From: Corallococcus macrosporus
GTDB taxonomy: Bacteria > Myxococcota > Myxococcia > Myxococcales > Myxococcaceae
DNA: 64,000 nt
Assembly: GCF_017302985.1 (NCBI RefSeq)
Contig: NZ_JAFIMU010000004.1
Coordinates: forward strand, 1,028,672 to 1,092,671
Reading direction: 5' to 3'
The notes beneath the pieces are model-generated. The model was not told the DNA's origin. It worked only from the letters and a program-made list of their open reading frames with translations, and did no database searches. The position numbers and the translations under genes were made by a program. Below are positions 1 through 7,553 of this stretch, piece after piece (the stretch's first letter is position 1; each line of letters opens with the position of its first letter).

Positions 1-213
1 TTCCCCCACGCGGACCTGCCGGAAGGGCTCACCCGCCGCGAGGTGGAGGTGCTGCGCCTCATCGCGCGGGGGCTGAGCAACCGGGAGATCGCGGACGCGC
101 TGGGCACGGCGGAGGGGACGGTGAAGAACCAGACCTCCAGCATCCTCTCCAAGCTGGGTGTGAGGGACCGCACCCGCGCCGTGCTGCGGGCCATGGAGCT
201 GGGCTGCCTCTAG
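1..213 (+). CDS. LuxR/NarL-type response regulator, C-terminal DNA-binding part (5' truncated by window)
   Basis: The window opens inside this gene and 70 codons remain before TAG at 211-213. The residues form a complete LuxR-type helix-turn-helix: LTRREVEVLRLIARGLSNRE, then IADAL, a TVKNQTSSILSKLGV recognition-helix region and a DRTRAVLRA tail. This is the DNA-binding half of NarL/FixJ-family regulators, which normally follows a receiver domain. The receiver domain, if present, lies outside the window, so the signal it answers to cannot be read. The gene converges on the next gene and their stop codons overlap by a few bases (210-213). A LuxR-type solo regulator is the alternative. Confidence 0.88.
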   Translation, partial: FPHADLPEGLTRREVEVLRLIARGLSNREIADALGTAEGTVKNQTSSILSKLGVRDRTRAVLRAMELGCL

Positions 214-1859
214 GGCTTCTTCCGCTCGAAGCGCAGGTCCCCGAAGAGGAAGCCCGTCACCTGTCCGGCGGCATCCCGGGTGAGGCGCAGCAGGCCGTGG
301 GGCGTGGTGAACGCATCGGCGAAGGCGGGCACCAGCGGAGGGCTTCCCAGGGTGCGTCCCTTCAGCACCGCCTTCCCGTCCTTCAGCTCGATGCGCCAGG
401 TCACGTCCAGCTCGGGGCTGGAATACGCGCCCACCAACTGCTTCCAGGCGTCGTCGGAGGTCGGGCCGGCCGGCTGCACGCGCTTGAAGTCGGTCCGGAT
501 CCCCCCGCTGCGCAGGAACGACATCTGCTCGCCCGCGAAGAGCAGGGTGATGGGGATCCCCTCCACGTCGAAGCGGTCTCCGCCCGCGGGCCGCAGCGGG
601 AGCGCCCGTCCAGGGAAGACCAGCTCCAGCCTGCCGTCCTGCTGGCGGACCGTCACCACGCGGTAGGCGTCCCCGTCGTAGTAGAGCCCGGCGTACCGGG
701 CGAGGTCCCCGCTCGCGGCCGCGGCCGTGACGGCGGGCGCCGCGGCCTTCGGATCGGCCGACTGCAAGGCATTGCCCAGGACGAGGTCCGCCACGCGCTC
801 GGCGATGTCCGGTCTCATGTCCGCCCGGTTGCAGAGGATGGCGATGGAGAGGTGGTGCTCCGGGAAGCGCATCAGCGCCGCGCGATAGCCGCCCCAGGCC
901 CCGGAGTGATGGACGCGCTGCGCGCCGCGATAGGTGTCCAGGAACAGCCCCCGTCCATAGGACGTGCTGGCGCCCGAGTTCAGGACCCCACGCACCTGGA
1001 GCCCGTCGATGAGCGCGCGCCCGCCCACCCTGGCGGTGGAGAAGTTCTCATCCCATTTGACCAGCTCGGTGACGCTGGTCTGGACCTGTCCGTCCCCCAG
1101 TTGGTTCCAGTTCGACATGTCCAGTTGGAAGCTCCCCTTGCCGGCAGGGGCGTAGGCCGTGGCGCGGCCAGGGACGACGGCCGTGTAGTCGTCGCGGAAG
1201 TGGCTCCGGGCCATCCCCAGTGGCTGGAAGAACCGCTCCTTCGCGAACGCGGCCAGGTTCTGGCCCGTGACGCGCTTCACGATGAGCGCCGCCAGGAAGT
1301 AGCCACTGTTGCTGTATTCAAAGCGCGTCCCGGGCTTGAACCTCAGCGCGCGCTGGCGGGCGATGACGTCCAGGGCGTCGTCGTCATCGGTGACGTCCTC
1401 GTAGTGGAAGCCCTTGAGGAAGAGCAGGTCGTTGTAGTCGCGCAGCCCGCTCGTGTGGTGGAGCAGGTGGTCCACGGTGATGGGCGTGCCTTGGTCCGGC
1501 AGCTCCGGCAGGTACTTCCGGATGTCATCCGTCAGCGAGAGCTTCCCCTCGTTGGCCAGCAGCACGACGCTCGCGGCGGCGAACTGCTTCGACACCGACC
1601 CGACGTCGAACAGGGTGTTGGGCGTGATGGGCGTCCCCTGATTGAGGTCCGCCGTGCCGTAGCCCCGGGAGTAGAGGATCCGGCCATCCTGATAGATGCC
1701 GAGAGCACAGCCCGGATTCGAAGGGCCGCTGTAGTCCTTGAACACCGCGTCGATGCGAGCCGGCTGGATGCGGACGGCTGGAGGCGCGGCGGCCAGGACC
1801 GGAAGCGCCGTCATGAGTCCAAGGAGCCCGACAACCGTGAAGCGCAACGCGGCGTGCAT
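210..1859 (-). CDS. secreted serine hydrolase, beta-lactamase/class C (PBP4*-like) family
   Basis: A 549-residue protein with an N-terminal signal peptide (hydrophobic segment at residues 6-24 ending in ALPVLAAA). The fold is recognised from three class C beta-lactamase/DD-peptidase motifs: S88-V-S-K91 (nucleophile Ser and general-base Lys), Y182-S-N184, and H318-S-G320 in place of KTG. In this family the Ser forms an acyl-enzyme with peptides, esters or beta-lactams; the substrate here is unknown. About 150 residues after the catalytic domain form a lipocalin-like beta-rich tail (DLARYAGLYYDG, WKQLVGAYSS), common in this family. The start is ATG at 1859 with GGAGG eight bases upstream. Likely acts in the periplasm or outside the cell. 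It need not confer drug resistance. Confidence 0.9.
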   Translation of the reverse strand: MHAALRFTVVGLLGLMTALPVLAAAPPAVRIQPARIDAVFKDYSGPSNPGCALGIYQDGRILYSRGYGTADLNQGTPITPNTLFDVGSVSKQFAAASVVLLANEGKLSLTDDIRKYLPELPDQGTPITVDHLLHHTSGLRDYNDLLFLKGFHYEDVTDDDDALDVIARQRALRFKPGTRFEYSNSGYFLAALIVKRVTGQNLAAFAKERFFQPLGMARSHFRDDYTAVVPGRATAYAPAGKGSFQLDMSNWNQLGDGQVQTSVTELVKWDENFSTARVGGRALIDGLQVRGVLNSGASTSYGRGLFLDTYRGAQRVHHSGAWGGYRAALMRFPEHHLSIAILCNRADMRPDIAERVADLVLGNALQSADPKAAAPAVTAAAASGDLARYAGLYYDGDAYRVVTVRQQDGRLELVFPGRALPLRPAGGDRFDVEGIPITLLFAGEQMSFLRSGGIRTDFKRVQPAGPTSDDAWKQLVGAYSSPELDVTWRIELKDGKAVLKGRTLGSPPLVPAFADAFTTPHGLLRLTRDAAGQVTGFLFGDLRFERKKP

Positions 1860-1903
1860 GGGTGTTCCCTCCGGAGGCTGTGCTCGTCGGTGGGAACCTT
1901 ACT

Positions 1904-2377
1904 TCAGCGGATGGCGCCGCTGTCGATGCGGGTCTTCCCGAAGATCATCAGGAAGGAGAAGTCCGCCTCCTGGCGGGTCGAGCTGTTCGACACCTCCACG
2001 CGGATCTCCCGGTCGCAGCCGCCAGCCCGCTCGACCGTCGTCGTCCAGCCCGGCAGCGCCTCCAGCTTCTCGATGGTGCTGGTGATGCAGGAGCCGCTGG
2101 TGCCGCCCGTGGCGGGGATGAACGTCTTGATGGTGACCGACGCGACCGAACCGGATTGCCCGTCCGGCAGCGTGTAGATGCCCGCCGCGTACTCCGTCAC
2201 GAACGTCTGGTTTCCCGCCGCGTCCGTGGTGGAGGAGACCTCACGCATGTGCTCGCCGGGCCCGAGGAGCGCGGCGGAGCGGGTGCTCAGCTCCGGCGCT
2301 TCCGCCCCCTCGCCGCAGCCGGCCAGGAGGGAAAGAGAGACAAGAAGGGGTGCGACAGACTTGAGGGACATGCGCAA
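1904..2377 (-). CDS. hypothetical lipoprotein
   Basis: A 157-residue protein of no family I recognise. The N-terminus is a lipoprotein signal with lipobox LLAGC (Cys21), so the mature protein should be membrane anchored. The mature part is rich in Ser/Thr and contains four Cys; a GSC-I-TSTIEKLEALPGW stretch and a later AGGCDREI could make a disulfide. The first in-frame codon at 2377 is TTG with GGAG eight bases upstream; the ATG at 2371 is 14 bases from that site. Spacing therefore favours TTG, but ATG is possible. The gene lies downstream of the hydrolase start, about 44 bases away on the same strand. No function is claimed. Confidence 0.72.
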   Translation of the reverse strand: MRMSLKSVAPLLVSLSLLAGCGEGAEAPELSTRSAALLGPGEHMREVSSTTDAAGNQTFVTEYAAGIYTLPDGQSGSVASVTIKTFIPATGGTSGSCITSTIEKLEALPGWTTTVERAGGCDREIRVEVSNSSTRQEADFSFLMIFGKTRIDSGAIR

Positions 2378-2512
2378 GAAAGACGCTCCAGGATGGGGCC
2401 ACCGGGGTGGCGCGCGAAGGCTGTCATGGGATTGCGGTGCCCATCAACAGACGCTGTCTGGCCATACTCCGGAGCTGGGAAGGGACGCACGGCTGGAGCG
2501 TGCGCTCCCGCC

Positions 2513-2884
2513 TCAGCGCGTCTTCTGCTGGTAGGTCTTCACCAGCGCGTTCATGCGCCGCCCGCTCGGGTCCTCCTTGCGGGGATCCGCGACGACGAGC
2601 ACCCACTTGCCCGAGACCACCGCGGAGCCAACGGCGTCGCCGATGAGCGCCCAGCCAGCGTCTTCCGCCTTCTTCGCCTGCTCCGTGCCCTCGAAGAGGC
2701 ACACCGTGGCCTCCAGGCCGCTCACCTTGCCGGCCTGGCACCTCCCGCCCGGCAGCTTCTCCCCGACGTCGGTAAAGCCAGAGGGCGACTCACCCGCCGC
2801 CTTCCACGCGTCCAGCACGTCGTTCGCATTGCTGGAGCATCCCGCCAGCAGCAATGCCCCCAGCGCCAATCCCTTGCGCCGCAT
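2513..2884 (-). CDS. small hypothetical lipoprotein
   Basis: A 123-residue protein with lipobox LLAGC (Cys16) and a short mature domain. The mature part carries a Cys pair (GGRCQAGKV and ATVCLFEG) and ends in a basic KTYQQKTR tail. The gene starts two bases after the stop of the His-rich protein gene (stop at 2887, start at 2884), so the two are almost certainly co-transcribed and translationally coupled. I do not recognise the family. The GWALIGDAVGSAVVSGKWV stretch looks like the core of a small alpha/beta domain. Role unknown. Confidence 0.75.
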   Translation of the reverse strand: MRRKGLALGALLLAGCSSNANDVLDAWKAAGESPSGFTDVGEKLPGGRCQAGKVSGLEATVCLFEGTEQAKKAEDAGWALIGDAVGSAVVSGKWVLVVADPRKEDPSGRRMNALVKTYQQKTR

Positions 2885-2886
2885 GC

Positions 2887-3606
2887 TCAGTCCCGTCCCT
2901 TGTGCTTGTGCTTCTTGTGCTTGCCGTGACCGTGACCGTGGCCATGACCGTGGTCATGGTCGTCATCGTCGTCCTCGCGGATGATGATGACCTCGCGGGA
3001 GGGCGGAGGCGGCCTGCCACCGACCCTCACGTCCACGTCCACGTTCACGCCCACCTGGATGATGGGGCCGTGGTACTGGGGCGGCGGCGCGAACGCCACC
3101 ACCGGCCGCGGCATCTCCCAGCCGCGATAGACCGTGTTGACCCGCACCAGCCTCGGGTTCTCCCGCCGGTAGGTTTCAGGGTACTCGCCCGCGTAGAAGT
3201 GGACGTCCTCCTTGTCCACGAACTCCTGGCGCGGCGGCGGCTCGTAGGCGTGGTAGTGCGGCCCGTCGTGGTAGCAGTACTCCACCACGTCCACGTCCAC
3301 GTCGATGTTGACGATCACGTTGAGCACCACCGGATGGTGCCCGTAGTAGGAGTGCCGGGGACCCTCGTAGCCGAAGGGCGTCGGGTCGCCGATGAAGACG
3401 TAGACGTTGTCGCGCGTGCGGTAGAGCGTGTCCGCGTACAGCGGCGCGGCGGAGTGCACGTGCGTCGATTCAAGATGGCACAGCCCGTCCCGGGGCTGAC
3501 CGGTGCGCGGGTGCATCCCCGCGTACCGCCACTGCTTCGCTTCGGCCGCGCTGGTGGCCACGAGCAGCAGTGCCGTGGCCAGAATGGCCAGATTCCTGTG
3601 TGACAT
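2887..3606 (-). CDS. secreted protein with Asp-Val repeats and His/Lys-rich tail
   Basis: The open frame extends to 3837, but the plausible start is ATG at 3606, which begins a signal peptide (MSHRNLAILATALLLVATSA, then AEA) and has an AGGGAGAG ribosome site upstream; this gives 239 residues. The mature protein is not a family I know. It has two runs of alternating hydrophobic/Asp residues (NVIVNIDVDVDVVEY and QVGVNVDVDVRVGG) that look like acidic beta strands, and a C-terminal low-complexity tail of Asp, His, Gly and Lys (DDDDDHDHGHGHG, then KHKKHKHKGRD). His-rich tails of this kind often bind Zn, Ni or Cu; that is inference. Upstream is a 229-base divergent region shared with the outer-membrane-type gene. 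It is the first gene of a two-gene operon. Confidence 0.75.
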   Translation of the reverse strand: MSHRNLAILATALLLVATSAAEAKQWRYAGMHPRTGQPRDGLCHLESTHVHSAAPLYADTLYRTRDNVYVFIGDPTPFGYEGPRHSYYGHHPVVLNVIVNIDVDVDVVEYCYHDGPHYHAYEPPPRQEFVDKEDVHFYAGEYPETYRRENPRLVRVNTVYRGWEMPRPVVAFAPPPQYHGPIIQVGVNVDVDVRVGGRPPPPSREVIIIREDDDDDHDHGHGHGHGHGKHKKHKHKGRD

Positions 3607-3660
3607 GGTGGGGGTCTCTCCCTGGAGGCGGGCACGCTCCAGCGAACCTCTGACCCCGAC

Positions 3661-3686
3661 CGCCCGGGAGCGATCACATCCGGGCG
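3661..3686. promoter_or_regulatory. inverted repeat in divergent promoter region
   Basis: A perfect 7-base inverted repeat (CGCCCGG at 3661-3667, CCGGGCG at 3680-3686) with a 12-base centre lies in the 229-base gap between the divergent genes starting at 3606 (minus) and 3836 (plus). It could be an operator shared by the two. In DNA this GC-rich, short GC palindromes also arise by chance, so support is weak. I see no convincing -35/-10 pair in the rest of the gap. Confidence 0.25.
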
Positions 3687-3835
3687 CGTGGCCCGCATCC
3701 GCCATGTCCGTGGAGGTGCTCCACGCGCCTCCCGGCGACAGCACGCGCGAAACATTTCGGTGCCGCGACACGCCCCGCATCCGGCGTGCTTCGCGGCCCC
3801 CGCCAGCCGCGAGGTGTCGACTAGGGTCCCGCCGC

Positions 3836-4738
3836 ATGAACCCCCGTCTCCCCCTCGTGTTCCTCTCCGCCTTCCTCGCTGTGTCCAGTGCGGGAGCAAA
3901 GCCCTACCGCGCCATGGTGACGCGCACCGCGTCCACCACGAAGGCCGGCAACCTGGAGCTGGGTCTGCGCTACCAGGGCTTCTTCGCGCTCGACCTGGAC
4001 GCGTCGCAGCCGTACCAGCAGATCTCCCCCAGCCTGCGCTTCGGCATCGTCGACAACCTGGAGGCCAACCTCTACGTGGAGGTGCTGGCGCTGGGGCTTC
4101 CCGGCGAGGACGACTTCAAGGTCGCCTTCGGTGACATCCCGCTCGGGTTGCAGTGGACGTTCCTGGAGACGAGCCAGGCGGCGCTCGCGGCCTACGGGCG
4201 CGTGACGCTGCCCACCGGACCCAGCGACGAGGACGGCATCATCCCCAGCCTGTCCGACGGCACCTGGGACTATGAGGGCACGCTGGTTGGTGAGCTGCGC
4301 GCGAGCAAGGACCTGCGCTTCATGCTCAATGGCAGCTATCTCCACCAGGGCACCCGGGACCGGGGAAGCCTGCCCGAGTTCGACGTCCCGGACGCGGTGC
4401 AGCTCGCGCTCGCGGCGACCTACAACCTGGACAACTTCACGATGCTGGGGCTGGAGGTGGTGGGCCGCCTCTACTTCGAGGACGTCATCACCCCTGTCTG
4501 GCGGGACAACGCCGCGCAGGTGGAGATCCTCCCGATGGTGCGCCACGAGGCGTTCCCGGGCCTGGTGCTGGAGGCCGTCGCGGGCGTGGCCGTCACCGAG
4601 GACCTGCGGGACATCTACCAGTTCCGCGTCCTGCTCGGCGCGACCTACGAGTTCGACCTCTCCTCGGGGCCCAAGCTGCCCAAGAGCAAGGAGGACCTGC
4701 GTCCGCCCAGGAAACCCGCGCCCAAGCGCCGCCGCTGA
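3836..4738 (+). CDS. predicted outer-membrane beta-barrel protein
   Basis: The start chosen is ATG at 3836, which begins a signal peptide (MNPRLPLVFLSAFLAVSSAG, then AKP); the open frame runs further upstream but that part lacks coding character. The 300-residue product has about ten alternating amphipathic strands with glycine/aromatic girdles (NLELGLRYQGFF, ANLYVEVLALG, IPLGLQWTFL, AAYGRVTLPTG, LMGLEVVGRLYF-type segments, FRVLLGATYEF), typical of transporter/porin-like outer-membrane barrels that colleagues often label 'transporter'. The last 25 residues are a basic Pro/Lys/Arg tail (RPPRKPAPKRRR), which is not barrel. Substrate and role are unknown. A hairpin at 4764-4795 probably ends transcription. 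Confidence 0.75.
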   Translation: MNPRLPLVFLSAFLAVSSAGAKPYRAMVTRTASTTKAGNLELGLRYQGFFALDLDASQPYQQISPSLRFGIVDNLEANLYVEVLALGLPGEDDFKVAFGDIPLGLQWTFLETSQAALAAYGRVTLPTGPSDEDGIIPSLSDGTWDYEGTLVGELRASKDLRFMLNGSYLHQGTRDRGSLPEFDVPDAVQLALAATYNLDNFTMLGLEVVGRLYFEDVITPVWRDNAAQVEILPMVRHEAFPGLVLEAVAGVAVTEDLRDIYQFRVLLGATYEFDLSSGPKLPKSKEDLRPPRKPAPKRRR

Positions 4739-4763
4739 ACATTCCCTCTGTGCGAACCCAGAC

Positions 4764-4795
4764 GCCCCGGCGTGGGGAGGCAGGCGCGCCGGGGC
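4764..4795 (+). terminator. hairpin after outer-membrane protein gene
   Basis: A perfect 9-base stem (GCCCCGGCG at 4764-4772, CGCCGGGGC at 4787-4795) lies 26 bases after the stop at 4738. There is no T run, which is common for terminators in very high-GC genomes. It sits between two same-strand genes. Confidence 0.5.
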
Positions 4796-4903
4796 ATGTG
4801 GGCGTCCAGTCCTGAAAGCGCGGCTGTTGCCTGGGGGGCATTGGGAGGGGGCCGGGGCGTCCATACCCTTGCAGGCCACATCGACCTGAAGCGAGGCCCC
4901 CCG

Positions 4904-6127
4904 ATGTCGAAACCCCGCTGCCCGTGTCACTCGCGGTTGTTGCGTGTCCCGGCCCTGGTGCTCTCCTTGATGCTGTGCAGCGCATGTGAGCCCGTGGGCC
5001 GGATCGAGCTCCCCGAGGCGCAAGCCTTTCCCGTGGATCCGGCGTCTTCGCCTCAGGAGGATTCGACTCCGCCCGTCGTACCGCCGGCCCCCGCCGGTCT
5101 TCGCTCCGTCGCGACCTGGGAGGGGATGTTCCTGGAGGAGTGGGGGCGTGCGCACATGCAGACCTTCCTGCCCTGGAGCAACTCGCGCGACAGCTGGGAC
5201 TTCTACAACCTGGCCTACGGCCTGGACGCCAACACCGCGATGTACCGCGCCACCGGGAGGCGGGCGTACCTGGACCGGGCGCTGCTCTACGTCAACAACC
5301 TGGTGGCCTCCGCGCGCGTCTCCTCGGCGCTCCCGGGCAGCCAGTTCAAGGACGGGTACCTGGGCTGGACCTCGGCGCTCTCCGTGCCGGCCGGGCAGGA
5401 GGTGCCGCTGTATGAGAGCTATTGCTGGCGCTACGTGACGCGCCTGCTGCGCGTCATCCGTGAGACGCCGGACCTCTACGCCTCCGCCACCTACCGCGCG
5501 CAGTACGACCGGCTGCTGGCGTTCACCGAGAAGAACATCTTCGACAAGTGGTTCACGCGCGGGGCCAACGACTTCATCTATCGCAACCGCACGCACATGG
5601 CCGCGCACTGGGCCTTCATCTCCATGGACCTGTCGCGGATGACCCCGGACCCCGAGCGCAAGGCGCGCTACCTGGAGGTCTTCGACAACATCAACCGCGG
5701 CATGCCGAACTTCCCGTCGTCGCTGCGCTCGAAGCTGGAGCCCAACCCGGACCACCCGGCGGCCTGGTTCTGGAATGACAGGTGGGACTCGGACGCCCAG
5801 CCCGGTCAGGACGTGGCGCACGCGAACAACGTGCTGGCCTTCATCGTCGAGGCCCACGACGCGGGCATGGAGTGGAAGGACGCGGACATCCGCGGGTTCG
5901 TCGCGACGCTCAACACCGTCATCTGGCCCGCGCCCAGGGTGTATGCGGAGTTCGTGGATGGCACGGGGACGGGGGATGGCTGGTTCAACGACGGGTTGAT
6001 GAAGCTGGGCCGCTACGACATCGACCTCCAGCGCCGTCTGGAGCAGCACCGCGTCGGGCAGAACAGCCAGTTCTTCGCCAACGGCGCGCTCAACGTGCGG
6101 CTGCTGTCCGAACAGGCCCTGCGGTAG
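4904..6127 (+). CDS. secreted/lipid-anchored protein, probable alpha/alpha-toroid (six-hairpin-like) fold
   Basis: The chosen start at 4904 (GCGAGG nine bases upstream) gives 407 residues beginning MSKPRCPCHSRLLRVPALVL and an export signal ending around SLMLCSAC, so a lipoprotein is likely although the lipobox is not ideal. A Pro-rich spacer follows, then a mostly helical domain with repeated aromatic-rich helices (WDFYNLAYGLDANTAMYRAT, RAYLDRALLYVNNLV, YESYCWRYVTRLLRVI, NRTHMAAHWAFISMDL, DVAHANNVLAFIVEAHD). This looks like the helical barrels of glycosidases and polysaccharide lyases. No catalytic pair can be named, so an enzyme role is inference only. The open frame continues upstream of 4904 but without a signal. 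Confidence 0.7.
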   Translation: MSKPRCPCHSRLLRVPALVLSLMLCSACEPVGRIELPEAQAFPVDPASSPQEDSTPPVVPPAPAGLRSVATWEGMFLEEWGRAHMQTFLPWSNSRDSWDFYNLAYGLDANTAMYRATGRRAYLDRALLYVNNLVASARVSSALPGSQFKDGYLGWTSALSVPAGQEVPLYESYCWRYVTRLLRVIRETPDLYASATYRAQYDRLLAFTEKNIFDKWFTRGANDFIYRNRTHMAAHWAFISMDLSRMTPDPERKARYLEVFDNINRGMPNFPSSLRSKLEPNPDHPAAWFWNDRWDSDAQPGQDVAHANNVLAFIVEAHDAGMEWKDADIRGFVATLNTVIWPAPRVYAEFVDGTGTGDGWFNDGLMKLGRYDIDLQRRLEQHRVGQNSQFFANGALNVRLLSEQALR

Positions 6128-6140
6128 GCCGCGTGGCTTT

Positions 6141-6190
6141 GGGGAGGGGAGGCCGGTGCGCGTCTTGCGCGTGCCGGCTCCTCCTTCCCC
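6141..6190. terminator. bidirectional hairpin between convergent genes
   Basis: Between the stops at 6127 (plus) and 6197 (minus) is a long hairpin: CCGGTGCGCG (6153-6162), loop TCTTG, CGCGTGCCGG (6168-6177), pairing fully if two G-T wobbles are allowed. The stem extends outward through GGGGAGGGGAGG against CTCCTCCTTCCCC. It can serve both strands. Confidence 0.7.
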
Positions 6191-6196
6191 CGCGGG

Positions 6197-7450
6197 TCAG
6201 CGGGCCGTGCGCGCTCCAGGGAGCAGGCGGACGCCCAGGGCCGCCAGCGAGGTGAGCGTCGCGAGCAGCGTCACCGCCGTCCATCCCCACCGCGCCAGCA
6301 CGAGGCTGCCGCTGGCCGCGCCGATGGACATGCCGATGAACATGGTGACGAACAGCACCGCGTTGAGGCGGCTGCGAGCGGCGGGGTCGATGCCGAAGAC
6401 CAGGGTCTGGTGCGCCACGAGCGTGATCTGCGCCCCCAGGTCGAAGCCGATGGCGCTGGCGCCAATCAGCCACAACTGGTGGTTCGGCTCCAGCCACGGC
6501 GCCGCGAACATCGTGGCGAAGGAGACGACGGTCAGGCCGGCGCCCAGCCGGGTGACGACCTCCGGCCCGAAGCGATCCGCGATGCGTCCCGCCACCGGCG
6601 CGCCCAGGGCGCCCGCCGCGCCCGCCAGGCCAAAGGCACCCGCGGCCGCGCTGCCCAGGTGGAACGGAGCGCCATGCAGCATCACCGCGAGCGTGGACCA
6701 GAACGCGCTGAAGCCGATGGAGATCAGCCCCTGCGCCAGCGCCGCCCGGCGAAGCGCCCCGTACCTGCGCCACAGGACAGCGAGCGAGCCGAGCAGGGCG
6801 CCGTAGGACAGCGTGTTGGTCGGGTGGAAGCGGGGCAGGCCGCGCCAGGCCGCCACGCCGATGAACGCCACGCTGGCGGCGGCGACCGCGTACATGGCGC
6901 GCCAGCCGAAGTGCTCGGCGACCACGCCGCTGATGACGCGGGACAGGAGGATGCCGAGCAGCAGGCCGGTCATCACCGTGCCGACGACCTTGCCGCGCTC
7001 CTGCTCGGGGGCCAGCGTCGCGGCGGCCGGCACGATGTCCTGCGCCAGGGTCGCCGTCAGGCCGACGGCGAAGCTCACGAGCAGCAGCAGGTGGATGCCC
7101 GGGGCGATGCCGCCCAGCAGCAGCGCCACGCTCAGCAGGGCCGCCTTGATGAGGATGATGCGGCGGCGGTCGAAGCGGTCGCCCAGCGGCGTCAGCAGCA
7201 GGATGCCCAGCGCGTAGCCCAGTTGCGTGAGCATGGGCACCAGGCCCACCGCGGTGTCGGAGGCGCCGATGGAGCCCGCCATCACCCCGAGCATCGGCTG
7301 GCTGTAATAGATGGACGCCACGGACAGGCCGGCGCTCGCGGCCAGCAGCAGGCGCAGGCCGCTGGACAGGGACGGGCTGGCGGCGGCGGAGACCCGCGAA
7401 GGGAGGGGGAGGTTTCCGGCGGTTCCATGTACGGCGCGAATGAAGGACAT
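6197..7450 (-). CDS. MFS transporter, DHA1-like drug/metabolite efflux family
   Basis: A 417-residue integral membrane protein with about 12 hydrophobic helices and the MFS signature in loop 2-3 (PLGDRFDRRRIILI, the G-x-x-x-D-R-x-x-R-R motif) and its echo in loop 8-9 (GRIADRFG). The N-terminal half has the YYSQPMLGVM segment seen in YnfM/AraJ-type sugar-efflux and drug-efflux members. The start is ATG at 7450, preceded by GAGGTG seven bases upstream; the frame runs to 7789 but that part overlaps the regulator and is not coding in style. Transcribed divergently from the LysR gene, which very likely controls it. Substrate not predictable. Confidence 0.9.
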   Translation of the reverse strand: MSFIRAVHGTAGNLPLPSRVSAAASPSLSSGLRLLLAASAGLSVASIYYSQPMLGVMAGSIGASDTAVGLVPMLTQLGYALGILLLTPLGDRFDRRRIILIKAALLSVALLLGGIAPGIHLLLLVSFAVGLTATLAQDIVPAAATLAPEQERGKVVGTVMTGLLLGILLSRVISGVVAEHFGWRAMYAVAAASVAFIGVAAWRGLPRFHPTNTLSYGALLGSLAVLWRRYGALRRAALAQGLISIGFSAFWSTLAVMLHGAPFHLGSAAAGAFGLAGAAGALGAPVAGRIADRFGPEVVTRLGAGLTVVSFATMFAAPWLEPNHQLWLIGASAIGFDLGAQITLVAHQTLVFGIDPAARSRLNAVLFVTMFIGMSIGAASGSLVLARWGWTAVTLLATLTSLAALGVRLLPGARTAR

Positions 7451-7530
7451 GATGTGCACCTCGGGTGCTGCGCGACGAGGTGACAGTGCGCCAGAGGGGA
7501 AGGGCGCGGTAGACGCGTGCTCCGTACAGC

Positions 7531-7553
7531 GGTTATACGCTGGGCGTATCACC
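7531..7553. promoter_or_regulatory. LysR-type operator (T-N11-A palindrome)
   Basis: GGTTATACGC (7531-7540), TGG, GCGTATCACC (7544-7553) is an inverted repeat with 9 of 10 pairs matching. Its core ATAC-N7-GTAT contains the T-N11-A pattern bound by LysR-family regulators. It lies in the 103-base gap between divergent mfs and lysR starts and directly abuts the LysR ATG at 7554, so binding there would be expected to repress the regulator's own transcription. Confidence 0.75.
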
